A DNA stretch of 64,000 bases from positions 314,332-378,331 of the forward strand of contig DATGFN010000065.1 in assembly GCA_035308965.1 (NCBI GenBank). The letters run 5' to 3'. The stretch comes from DASYXZ01 sp035308965. Lineage in GTDB: Bacteria > Acidobacteriota > Terriglobia > UBA7540. This document shows positions 28,435 to 36,388 of this stretch, one piece after another (positions within the stretch are counted from its first letter, which is position 1; each line of letters opens with the position of its first letter). The notes beneath the pieces are model-generated. The model did not search any database, was not told the DNA's origin, and saw only the letters and a list, made by a program, of their open reading frames with translations. The position numbers were made by a program, and so were the translations under genes.

Positions 28435-28854
28435 TCAGTCGGCGGAAGCGGCAGGGCGTTTTTTCCTGACACCTTTGGCCTGCCCTGCATCGGGACTCGG
28501 GGCGGCAACCAACACTTCGCAAGCTTTCGCCACCGCGCTGGTTTCATCATCTGCCAGTACAAAGAAAGGCGTGAGGCGAACGCCATCGAGAATCCTTTTC
28601 ACATGCTGGTTGATGGATGACAGAACAAGGTTCACACCGGCGTTTTGCGCCGTCACCCGGCTGCCGGCCAGGAAGCCCAGACCGGTTGAATCGATGTATG
28701 GGACATCGGCAAAATCGATTACCATCTTCCTAGTCCCCGCATCGATCAGGTCCTTTACTTTTTGCCGGAGGAAAGGGCCGTCACTGCCAGCCAGGAACTT
28801 ACCGCTCAGGCTCACAATGGCCACTTCGTCTTTGAATTTGACTTCAATTCTCAC
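28435..28854 (-). CDS. STAS-domain protein (anti-sigma-factor antagonist type)
   Basis: 139-residue protein, GTG 28854 after GAGGT. The STAS fold fills residues 1-105 (VAIVSLSGKFLAGSDGP; VIDFADVPYIDSTGLGFLAG). Ser56 is in the position phosphorylated by cognate anti-sigma kinases in SpoIIAA-type proteins. The tail is Lys/Ala-rich (KGVRKKRPAASAD). No anti-sigma factor or sigma gene lies nearby, so its partner is unknown. Located between PilZ and PPK2 genes on the same strand. Confidence 0.88.
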   Translation of the reverse strand: MRIEVKFKDEVAIVSLSGKFLAGSDGPFLRQKVKDLIDAGTRKMVIDFADVPYIDSTGLGFLAGSRVTAQNAGVNLVLSSINQHVKRILDGVRLTPFFVLADDETSAVAKACEVLVAAPSPDAGQAKGVRKKRPAASAD

Positions 28855-29060
28855 AATTGGACCTCATCGGAACAGGATTAACCCAACGGACTCGCCCCCA
28901 TAGCGCGCTTGCGGGGTGGCACACCATTTAACTTCTGGAAAAACTGATCGCGCAATCGAACGTCGCGCCTCAATTGGACATGCTAGGGGACAGAACAGTC
29001 TCTGTCAAGGTCGCAGTTTGGCAAACCTATTCCGGCCGCTGAACAGCCCTGCCGGCATCA

Positions 29061-29774
29061 TCACAAATGTGCTTCGATGGCATTCACCACGGTTTTTAGG
29101 GCCTTTACGCGCGCCCACCATTTCCAATTCCCTTCGATGATGGTCCACGGCGCGTGGTCCGTGTCTGTCTTCTCAAACATCTCTTCCAGGGCGTCCATGT
29201 AGGCGTCCCACTTGTCGCGATTTCGCCAGTCCTCATCGGTCAACTTCCAATTCTTCCAGGGATCTTTCTCCCGATTCTTGAACCGCTCAAGTTGTTCCTT
29301 TTTGCTGATGTGGAGCCAGAACTTCACCAGGATCAAGCCGTCGTCGGTTAGCGTGCGCTCAAATTCATTAATCTCCTTGTAGGCGCGCTGCCACTCTTCC
29401 TTCTTGGCGAATTTCTCCACGCGTTCCACCAGCACCCGCCCGTACCACGTTCGATCGAATACCCCAATGCGGCCCCGTGGAGGCAGGCGAAGCCAGAACC
29501 GCCGCAAGTAGTGATGCCCCTTTTCCCCCGCAGTGGGCGCGCTGATGGCGTGCACCTCGTAGCCTCGGGGGTCCAGGGTTTCAATCACGCGCTTGATGTT
29601 GCCTCCCTTCCCCGCCGCGTCTGCTCCCTCATAGGCGATGCAAACAGCAATTCCCTTTTCGATGATCTTTCGTTGCAGCTTCAGCATCTTAAACTGATAC
29701 TCCTCCAAAAGGTCCTCATACTCTTCCTTGGACTCCAGTTTTTTTTCCAGGTCCAGCTTGTCCAGGTATCCCAT
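29061..29774 (-). CDS. ppk2: Polyphosphate kinase 2 family protein
   Basis: 237 residues from ATG 29774 (GAGGAAG upstream; an open frame continues to 29807). PPK2 transfers phosphate between polyphosphate and nucleotides in the cytoplasm. Visible motifs are the Walker A GADAAGKGG (residues 50-58), the lid FDRTWYGRVLVERVE (Asp107, Arg108), and WLHISKKEQLERFKNREKDPWKNWKLTDEDW. Class (ADP, AMP or both) cannot be fixed from these. Neighbouring STAS and PilZ genes suggest, but do not prove, a signalling or stress context. Confidence 0.92.
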   Translation of the reverse strand: MGYLDKLDLEKKLESKEEYEDLLEEYQFKMLKLQRKIIEKGIAVCIAYEGADAAGKGGNIKRVIETLDPRGYEVHAISAPTAGEKGHHYLRRFWLRLPPRGRIGVFDRTWYGRVLVERVEKFAKKEEWQRAYKEINEFERTLTDDGLILVKFWLHISKKEQLERFKNREKDPWKNWKLTDEDWRNRDKWDAYMDALEEMFEKTDTDHAPWTIIEGNWKWWARVKALKTVVNAIEAHL

Positions 29775-30090
29775 CGTGCTTCCTCCCCATCGCCCAAGGT
29801 GCACCATTCGCTCGGCAGGAGCGCCCCGTCCTGAATCACATCAATGAAGTTCGTCCTGAGCGGAGACGTTTCTTAATGCGGGATTCTAACAGAACCTTTC
29901 GCGGGCGGCAAAAATATTCTCCATCCCCATGTAGGGGTGCGCCCGACGCGGCGGACTCCGCTTTAGCGAGCTTGCCTTACCCTCGTGCAAATCACGAGAC
30001 CTCGGAGGGCAGGGCAAGCCCTCCACCTACATATGCTCTTCATGGATTGATAATAATTCGCCGAAGATTCGTCCTTTGCGCCAATTGATA
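29775..30090. other. Intergenic region with weak inverted repeat
   Basis: Bases 29930-29936 (ATGTAGG) and 30026-30032 (CCTACAT) bound a C/G-rich segment with a small TCGTGCAAATCACGA stem near its centre. This resembles a dispersed intergenic repeat but the arms match poorly. No gene was recognised. Confidence 0.35.
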
Positions 30091-31521
30091 TTACGGCGTT
30101 TCTGTGGGGGCGATGGCGTAACGATTCTTGCGCAGGAAATCTTCCACTGCACCCACATCCCTGGCTTCGCAATAGATCAACCGACAAAATACTTCCGCCG
30201 TACCAAGGTGGGGCTCCATTTTGGCGGCGCGCACAAAACTGGCCCGTGCCTCCTTTTTGCGATCGAGTTGCCAAAGTTCCAAAGACTCTAGCGCAAGCAT
30301 AGCGGTGGAATCCGATTCTCCCGCCTGGGCAATGGCGCACTCCGCTAGCGATCCTTCCAAATCGTGCCGCCTCCAAAGCACCAGCGCCATGACGTGGTGG
30401 CCCTCAGGCGCTTGTGGGTCTTGGGCCAGCAGGGCCTCTGCTTGCTTGGCCGCGCCCGCCGCGTCTCCCCGCCGCAGAAGGCCGAAGGCAAGCTGTTCGG
30501 GCGCGGGAAGAAAATCCGGCCGCAGTTTGGCTACGGTCTGGAGCATTTCCGTGGCCCGAGCGGTATCGCTTCCCTCTAGCAAAAGCACGCCCAAACGATA
30601 CCGGCTGAACCAGTCGTTCGGGTCCAGGGCCACGGCCTTTTCGAGCAAGCTTCGTGCTTCAGATTTGTGCCCGGAATCAATCAACAGTCCGGCCCAGGCA
30701 GCATATGCCGGCCCGGAAGTGGGCGAAAGCTCCGTCGCACGACGGAATTCCTTTTGTGCGTCGTCCAACCTGTGTTGAAGAGCCCGAAGCTGTCCAAGTT
30801 CCAAATGCACATTGCCCTCATTGGGATTCAATTCCAAGGCCTTCTTAAACTCCGACTCGGCCTCACTTTCTTCCTTTTCCGCGAGCAGCGATTCACCCAG
30901 CACGACGTGAGCCAATGGATTTGAAGGAGCCAGACCAACTGCTTCCTGGGCGTTCGCAAGGGCGTCCTTGGAGCGTGAAATCTCAAGCTGCATTCGGGCA
31001 AGACTCAGAAGGATGCCTGCGTCCTTCGGCTTCAATGATGCGGCTGTATTCATCTCCTTGATGGCAAGCGTCTGTAAATCGGAGGGTGAGTTGCTGGCCT
31101 GACCGTTTTTGGAATTATCAGGCTGGGCACTCAGCGCCCATGCAAATTTGCCCAATTCGAAATGATCGTCGGAGTTGTCGGGCGCCAGCCGCGTGGCGAT
31201 GGTCATTTCGCGCAACGCGGCGTCTCCCTTCCCTTCCGCCCACAGGGCCAGCGCCAGGCCTCGGTGGGCTTGGGCAATCTCGGGCCGGGCATCAATAGCC
31301 TTCCTGAAAGCCGCCTCCGCGCCCGGGGCGTCGTTTCGCACCAGGTCATCATTCCCTTGCGAAATCAGCGCCGAGGATTCATCACCGGCTTGAACAAAAA
31401 GACTGGATGGCCTGGCGAATGACGCCGCAAGAAACACAACGAGTGCAATCGCCGGAAGGATCGATGGCTTTAAAGCAGAAACATTTGTGGAATGAAAGCC
31501 GCGAGGCTTAGGGAAGCTCAT
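30091..31521 (-). CDS. Exported tetratricopeptide-repeat protein
   Basis: 476 residues. An N-terminal hydrophobic segment (ILPAIALVVFLAASFA, about 20-35) suggests a signal anchor. The rest is about nine TPR units, for example AEAAFRKAIDARPEIAQAHRG, DALANAQEAVGLAPSNPLAH, EFKKALELNPNEGNVHLELG and EFRRATELSPTSGPAYAAWAG. It has no catalytic domain; TPR proteins mediate protein-protein interactions. It overlaps the OB-fold protein gene upstream by 14 bases, indicating coupled translation. Confidence 0.85.
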   Translation of the reverse strand: MSFPKPRGFHSTNVSALKPSILPAIALVVFLAASFARPSSLFVQAGDESSALISQGNDDLVRNDAPGAEAAFRKAIDARPEIAQAHRGLALALWAEGKGDAALREMTIATRLAPDNSDDHFELGKFAWALSAQPDNSKNGQASNSPSDLQTLAIKEMNTAASLKPKDAGILLSLARMQLEISRSKDALANAQEAVGLAPSNPLAHVVLGESLLAEKEESEAESEFKKALELNPNEGNVHLELGQLRALQHRLDDAQKEFRRATELSPTSGPAYAAWAGLLIDSGHKSEARSLLEKAVALDPNDWFSRYRLGVLLLEGSDTARATEMLQTVAKLRPDFLPAPEQLAFGLLRRGDAAGAAKQAEALLAQDPQAPEGHHVMALVLWRRHDLEGSLAECAIAQAGESDSTAMLALESLELWQLDRKKEARASFVRAAKMEPHLGTAEVFCRLIYCEARDVGAVEDFLRKNRYAIAPTETP

Positions 31522-31951
31522 GAATTTGTTGTGGACTATGAACTATAATTTCAGCCCGGCCCTGGTACGAAGTGATGTTGCCTTGAATTTCAATCTGCCG
31601 GCCATTCAACGTTTCCATATCTCCAAATTTATTCTTGTCCGCGGCAAAGATAACGCTGGTAAATGGACAGTCTTTATAACTCTCGCAGAAATCAAGAAAA
31701 CTGTTCCCCCCCCGTGAAGTGAAAACGCGGAGCAGCCTTCCGGAAATGCAACCTGTCTGACCAACGTGAGAAGCTGCATCGTGGAAATCCACGCAGCCGG
31801 TTGAGGTCTGCGGCTTTACGTCCACAGGGGGATTGACTTTGGTAAATACCGGGGGCATTCGGCGCAACGCGGTACGGTAGGCCACCAGCGCGCTGAGTGT
31901 GGAGGTGACCAGGACAATCACGATGACCACAATAATTTGCTTGGCATTCAT
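31508..31951 (-). CDS. Membrane-anchored OB-fold (tRNA_anti-like) protein
   Basis: 147 residues from ATG 31951. One N-terminal membrane helix (IIVVIVIVLVTSTLSALVA) is followed by a domain like an exported OB-fold nucleic-acid-binding module (CISGRLLRVF...GNSFLDFCE...TSVIFAADKNKFGDMETLNGRQIEIQGNITSYQGRAEIIV). Four cysteines in the outer part may form disulfides. It is translationally coupled to the TPR gene. The fold assignment is by pattern; function is unknown. Confidence 0.65.
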   Translation of the reverse strand: MNAKQIIVVIVIVLVTSTLSALVAYRTALRRMPPVFTKVNPPVDVKPQTSTGCVDFHDAASHVGQTGCISGRLLRVFTSRGGNSFLDFCESYKDCPFTSVIFAADKNKFGDMETLNGRQIEIQGNITSYQGRAEIIVHSPQQIHELP

Positions 31952-32156
31952 TTGAAGCAATCAAGATTCTTGTTGGGGCCTGAACCCCCGGCGACTTCGC
32001 GCAGTATTACGCTCTTGCCCAAAGGTGCTCAGGTAGTATACCAAACCGAACGGACGAATGAGATGGGGGCGGCAAAACCAATTCTCGATTGCGTGACGCC
32101 GCAACCCTACCGCAGACAATGGTTTTATGTGGAATAGGATTCATTTCAAGGCACCA

Positions 32157-32240
32157 GTCATTCCCGCGAAAGCGAATCCAGTTTTTCGCCCGCGCATTCC
32201 TAATGATTTAGGGAACTGGATTCGCTTTCGCGGGAATGAC
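32157..32240. repeat. Perfect 27-bp inverted repeat (REP family)
   Basis: The arms at 32157-32183 and 32214-32240 are exact reverse complements, beginning GTCATTCCCGCGAAAGCG and ending CGGGAATGAC. A 30-base loop separates them. The same half-site occurs at 4304-4329. This type of sequence is a common dispersed intergenic palindrome. It lies about 160 bases before tRNA-Ser in an otherwise empty stretch (31952-32400). Confidence 0.85.
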
Positions 32241-32400
32241 GGCGCGCAGGAGCCCTGCGTCGGGCAAATGGCAAAACAGCTTTACCGCGCTTCCTTTTGG
32301 CAGGATTCATGTCCCAATGTTATACTGGGTTAACTTCGCACTGAGCCTGCGACAACTGAATTGGGGGTTGAGCGGCGCTCACATGCGATGCAATTGTCGC

Positions 32401-32490
32401 GGAGAGGTGGCCGAGTGGCTGAAGGCGCACGCTTGGAAAGCGTGTTTGCTAGAAATGGCAACGTGGGTTCGAATCCCACCCTCTCCGCCA
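32401..32490 (+). tRNA. tRNA-Ser (anticodon GGA)
   Basis: 90-base class II tRNA with an encoded CCA. The acceptor stem GGAGAGG pairs with CCTCTCC (32480-32486), discriminator G at 32487. The anticodon stem CACGC/GCGTG encloses loop TTGGAAA, giving anticodon GGA at 32435-32437. A variable arm and T loop TTCGAAT are present. Its 3' end is partly duplicated downstream at 34200 and 38644. Confidence 0.96.
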
Positions 32491-32622
32491 ATTCTAGCGA
32501 TTCAATTTCAGCTACTTAGCAACCCCGAATTCTTCGTGTACCTCTTATGTCCCCTTCCCTGCTCAAGGCTGCGCAAATCTATATTGCATCGATGTGAGAA
32601 ACGGTCGTGAGGGAAAGAGCGC

Positions 32623-32775
32623 ATGGCAATCAGATTTATTGTTCCTCAAGCGGACCGCGAAACCGGACAGGAAACAGAAGGCCAGCGTTTCATTCACTGC
32701 GATGCAGAGCAAATCGAAGGTCAATCAAGCGCGCTGTCCAACGGTATATCGCCTCAAGTTACTATAAAGGGTTAA
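32623..32775 (+). CDS. Possible 50-residue protein
   Basis: Frame MAIRFIVPQADRETGQETEG... from ATG 32623, with GAGGGAAAG just upstream. It ends at TAA 32773-32775, four bases inside the convergent beta-lactamase-like gene. No family is recognised. The good ribosome site favours a real gene; short length and position in a tRNA-flanked island make it uncertain. Confidence 0.3.
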   Translation: MAIRFIVPQADRETGQETEGQRFIHCDAEQIEGQSSALSNGISPQVTIKG

Positions 32776-33890
32776 AGGATGTTAGTCATCGTCTCAACGT
32801 AGACTCGATCGGGATAGAGTACCCCTACGATTTTGCGGATCACGCGTTGGTGTCTTTCAATAGCCGTAAAATCGTAATCATTTCCGCACGTGAAAATGAC
32901 AGCTCCGGTTTGTAGCCGAGGCACGAAAAAAGCGAAAGTCTTTACGTCCCCGTCGTTGCCGCTATGGTCGACTATGGTCTCGCCATTGATTGTGACGATG
33001 CGCCAGCCCAAACCGGGGCCTGCGGCCACCTTGCAATGGGCAGGGTCCTTGGACTCCTCGCACAGCACCGCTTCGATTTCCGGGGTCACCTGATTTCGCG
33101 TGATTTTGAAGCGCTCTGCCGCAATTTCTTTGCTGACGCCTTCGTTGTGCATTACGCTCACTACGAATTTGGCGTAATCCCCGACCGTAGCTCGTAGGAG
33201 GTCCGCTGCGTTTAATTGAGTCCGTGGCTTTGACTCGAATGGTTTAGCTAGGCGTCCTTCCCACCACGGTTGTGGTGTATAAGACGTGTCTCTCATTCCG
33301 ATTGGGTCGAAAACGTACTGCTTGGCTAAGTCTTCGAATGAATCGCCTATTTTCTTTTCCGCATAGCGGGCAACGTATTCGTAGCCCTCACCGGAATACC
33401 CTGTTCTTGTGCCGGGTTCCCATTGGAATCTCAGCACATTTTCTGTTTGGTACCGCCAGTTGGGAAACCCTGTCTGGTGAGAGAGGCAGAGGCGAGCCGT
33501 CAATAACCTACTCCAGGGATTGTCTTTAACGTCCGGGTCAGTCCAATTCGCTGAGATAGGCTCGTCCAAAGAGAGTTTTCCATCGGATGCCAACCGCAAA
33601 ATGACTTCTGCCGTAATTGGCTTCGTTAGAGACGCGACGGAATAGAGGGTTTTATCGTTCGCTGGAGGACCTCCCGGGACTTGGTTGCCGTAAATAGAAA
33701 TCCAAGACACTTTTCCGTTTTCTATGTAGGCGACTGCGATGCTTACGTCGTCGAATACCTTCTGCCATCGCTGGACCTTCTTGTCCAAGGAAAGTTGCAA
33801 TTCTGATTGTTTTGCTGCCTGAGTTCCTGTCTGAGTGAAGCCGCTTACGGCAATGCATACCGATAAAACTAGAGCCAAAAAGAGGCGCAT
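32772..33890 (-). CDS. Secreted serine hydrolase of the beta-lactamase/D-Ala-D-Ala-peptidase fold
   Basis: 372 residues; signal peptide MRLFLALVLSVCIAVSGFTQ. The class C beta-lactamase-type triad is Ser87-Leu-Thr-Lys90 (SVASLTKP), Tyr165 in GYSGEGYEY (usual YxN position) and HSG (HSGNDGD) in place of KTG. These substitutions are common in the family of esterases, D-aminopeptidases and penicillin-binding proteins. It is therefore not assigned as a true beta-lactamase. It occupies the first tRNA-Ser-delimited segment and runs toward the tRNA gene. Confidence 0.86.
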   Translation of the reverse strand: MRLFLALVLSVCIAVSGFTQTGTQAAKQSELQLSLDKKVQRWQKVFDDVSIAVAYIENGKVSWISIYGNQVPGGPPANDKTLYSVASLTKPITAEVILRLASDGKLSLDEPISANWTDPDVKDNPWSRLLTARLCLSHQTGFPNWRYQTENVLRFQWEPGTRTGYSGEGYEYVARYAEKKIGDSFEDLAKQYVFDPIGMRDTSYTPQPWWEGRLAKPFESKPRTQLNAADLLRATVGDYAKFVVSVMHNEGVSKEIAAERFKITRNQVTPEIEAVLCEESKDPAHCKVAAGPGLGWRIVTINGETIVDHSGNDGDVKTFAFFVPRLQTGAVIFTCGNDYDFTAIERHQRVIRKIVGVLYPDRVYVETMTNIL

Positions 33891-34495
33891 GGAGGTTCCT
33901 TTTGAGCTGATATGGAAAAAACACAGTCACGAAGGTATGGACGAGTCCAGTGGAGAAAAGTTAGGTAGTGATTCGCAAAGGTTATCATTTTCTTTCTGGA
34001 GCAGATTATGGATTGTATGCAAAAAAGGTGGGGCGATGGCAGGGACAATGCACCTCGTCAAAGCCACTCCAAAGCTCTCCGATCAAGAACAATGCGGGTC
34101 GCGAGCGCGCAGTCTGGAAAAATATTCTAAAACTGGATCCGGCATAGCAACCTTAAAGAAAGCGAATTTTAACCTCCGAAGTCTCTGAGACGTAGGAGGT
34201 CCCGCCCTCTCCGCCAACAAATCTTGCGTAGTTAGAATAAGTTGAAAGACATAAAAATATCGCCGGGGTGGCGCGTGAAATATGCTAGCATCGCGAAATG
34301 CTGGTACTGTACCGCAGACACTTGAAGTATTGTCCGCACGGGGAGCAGGAACAGAGCGCCTACATTGGATTAGCTTCGAGCGATAAATCAGTTGGCCACT
34401 CCGGATAGATGGGGCATAGCGTTGTGCAGACGACGCGCCTGATAGGAAACGACAGCCTATTCCAAAACCGACGACACGGCGAGCATACGCTGCGT
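33891..34495. other. Intergenic region with tRNA-Ser 3'-end copy
   Basis: 605 bases between the divergent hydrolase and trehalohydrolase genes. Apart from the tRNA 3'-end match at 34200-34216 nothing was recognised; short frames such as 33835-34188 have no support. Confidence 0.45.
34200..34216 (+). repeat. Copy of tRNA-Ser 3' end (putative attachment site)
   Basis: TCCCGCCCTCTCCGCCA matches 32474-32490 of tRNA-Ser with one mismatch (G for A), including the CCA end. No tRNA body precedes it. It is a candidate integration boundary for the first downstream segment. Confidence 0.55.
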
Positions 34496-36388
34496 ATGAA
34501 CTCACCTACAGTTAAGCGGCGGCATCCTATTGGCGCGGAACCACGCGCGGGTGGCGGCGTGGATTTTCGCGTCTGGGCACCTGCTGCCAAAAATGTACAA
34601 GTCTGCCTTGAGGGCGGACCGGGCTCTCCGGCGACCATCGCAATGACGGCCGGTGATGACGGATATTTTTCCTGTTTTATAGATTCGGCCGGCCCGAGCT
34701 CATCGTATCGATTTCAGTTGGACGATCAACCGAATCTTCTCCCAGACCCAGCCTCACGCTTCCAGCCGAACGGCCCCCACGGCGCTTCCGAGGTCATTGA
34801 TCCGTACAGTTTTCAGTGGACCGATAGCGGATGGCCGGGCATCACTCCGCTTGGACAGATTTTGTATGAAATGCACATCGGAACATTTACCAAGGAAGGA
34901 ACGTGGAAAGCCTCTAGCGAGCAGTTAAAAGAACTTGCTTCCGCCGGCATCACCGTCATCGAGGTGATGCCGATCGCTGATTTCCCTGGTCGCTTTGGAT
35001 GGGGCTATGATGGCGTGAATCTCTTTGCTCCAACCTGGCTCTACGGAAGGCCCGATGATCTTCAGAGCTTTATCGATGAAGCGCACGCCACGGGACTAGG
35101 CGTAATCCTTGACGTGGTTTACAACCACTTCGGGCCAGACGGAAACTACATTACTAACTTCTCACCCTATTACTTCAATTCCAAAAGCACCACGGATTGG
35201 GGACAGGCGATTAACTTTGACGGAGAACAGAGCTCCCACGTACGGGCATTCTTTCTTGCCAATGCCGCTCATTGGATTGAAGAATTTCATTTTGACGGGT
35301 TGCGCCTGGATGCCACGCAAGATATCCATGACGAAAGTTCACCGCACATCCTGCGAGAGATCGGCGAAATTGCGCGTAGCGCCGCGGGTACTAGGAAAAT
35401 CATTGTCATCGCAGAAAACGAAACTCAACACACCCGCCTTGTGCGGCCGCCAACGGAACAGGGTTACGGTCTCGATGCTTTATGGAACGACGACTTTCAC
35501 CACGCAGCCATGGTTGCGCTTACTGGGCGAAGCGAGGCTTATTACACCGACTATAAAGGTACTCCGCAGGAATTCATTTCAGCCGTGAAGTATGGTTATC
35601 TCTTTCAGGGGGAGTGGTACGCGTGGCAGAAACAGAGACGCGGCACGCCTGCTCTGGATTTGGAGCCTGCGAATTTTGTGACATTCATCCAGAATCACGA
35701 TCAAGTGGCCAACACAGCGAGAGGAGAACGGCCGAACCTGCTGGCGACGGCCGGCAAATACAAAGCGGTGACAGCCTTGCTGCTACTCGGACCTGCAACC
35801 CCGATGCTTTTCCAGGGACAGGAGTTCGCGGCAACGACGCCGTTTCTCTACTTTTGTGACCATAAGGCGGAACTCTCCAAGCAGGTGCGTGAAGGGCGGG
35901 CCCAGTTCCTCTCCCAGTTCCGCAGCCTGGCCCTGCCGGAAATGCAGGATGTATTTGGCGACCCTGGAAATCCATCCACGTTCGAAGCCTCCAAGCTGGA
36001 CTTTTCGGAACGCCAGAAAAACGTGGCGCTGTATTCTCTTCACAAAGACCTGATTGCATTGCGGCGGCAGGATCCAGTGTTTTGTGCGCCGCGAAAAGGA
36101 GCGCTCGATGGCGCTGTTCTATCGTCCGAAGCCTTCGTGTTGCGCTACTTTGGAGGAGAACATGGCGACCGTCTTTTGCTCATTAATTTGGGCCAGGATG
36201 AACACTTGGATCCCGCTCCGGAACCCTTGTTGGCGCCTCCGGCCGATTCCACATGGAACGTCGTATGGTCGAGTGAGGATCCGAAGTATGGCGGATATGG
36301 CACCTATCCTCCCGACAGCTCTGACAATTGGCGCCTACCTGGCAATTCGGCCATTGTACTTCGTTCCGAACTGAATCGCCGTGACTGA
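34496..36388 (+). CDS. treZ: Malto-oligosyltrehalose trehalohydrolase (GH13)
   Basis: 630 residues from ATG 34496 (an open frame starts at 34409, but homology begins at RRHPIGAEPRAGGGVDFRVWAP). TreZ releases trehalose from the end of a maltooligosyl-trehalose. The (beta/alpha)8 motifs are EVMPIADFPG, GVILDVVYNHFGPDGNY, FDGLRLDATQDI with the nucleophile Asp, IAENETQ with the acid/base Glu, and IQNHDQVAN. It is overlapped by eight bases by the downstream debranching enzyme. No treY, the usual partner, is visible in this window. It lies between two tRNA-Ser 3'-end copies. Confidence 0.93.
   Translation: MNSPTVKRRHPIGAEPRAGGGVDFRVWAPAAKNVQVCLEGGPGSPATIAMTAGDDGYFSCFIDSAGPSSSYRFQLDDQPNLLPDPASRFQPNGPHGASEVIDPYSFQWTDSGWPGITPLGQILYEMHIGTFTKEGTWKASSEQLKELASAGITVIEVMPIADFPGRFGWGYDGVNLFAPTWLYGRPDDLQSFIDEAHATGLGVILDVVYNHFGPDGNYITNFSPYYFNSKSTTDWGQAINFDGEQSSHVRAFFLANAAHWIEEFHFDGLRLDATQDIHDESSPHILREIGEIARSAAGTRKIIVIAENETQHTRLVRPPTEQGYGLDALWNDDFHHAAMVALTGRSEAYYTDYKGTPQEFISAVKYGYLFQGEWYAWQKQRRGTPALDLEPANFVTFIQNHDQVANTARGERPNLLATAGKYKAVTALLLLGPATPMLFQGQEFAATTPFLYFCDHKAELSKQVREGRAQFLSQFRSLALPEMQDVFGDPGNPSTFEASKLDFSERQKNVALYSLHKDLIALRRQDPVFCAPRKGALDGAVLSSEAFVLRYFGGEHGDRLLLINLGQDEHLDPAPEPLLAPPADSTWNVVWSSEDPKYGGYGTYPPDSSDNWRLPGNSAIVLRSELNRRD

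Noticed and set aside
32607..32915. 102-codon plus-strand frame after tRNA-Ser
   Set aside because: It overlaps the 3' end of the hydrolase gene by 140 bases and lacks a ribosome site; the shorter frame at 32623-32775 is a better candidate.
34409..34495. Upstream start for treZ at ATG 34409
   Set aside because: The first 29 residues have no similarity to TreZ and no ribosome site; ATG 34496 fits the family length better.
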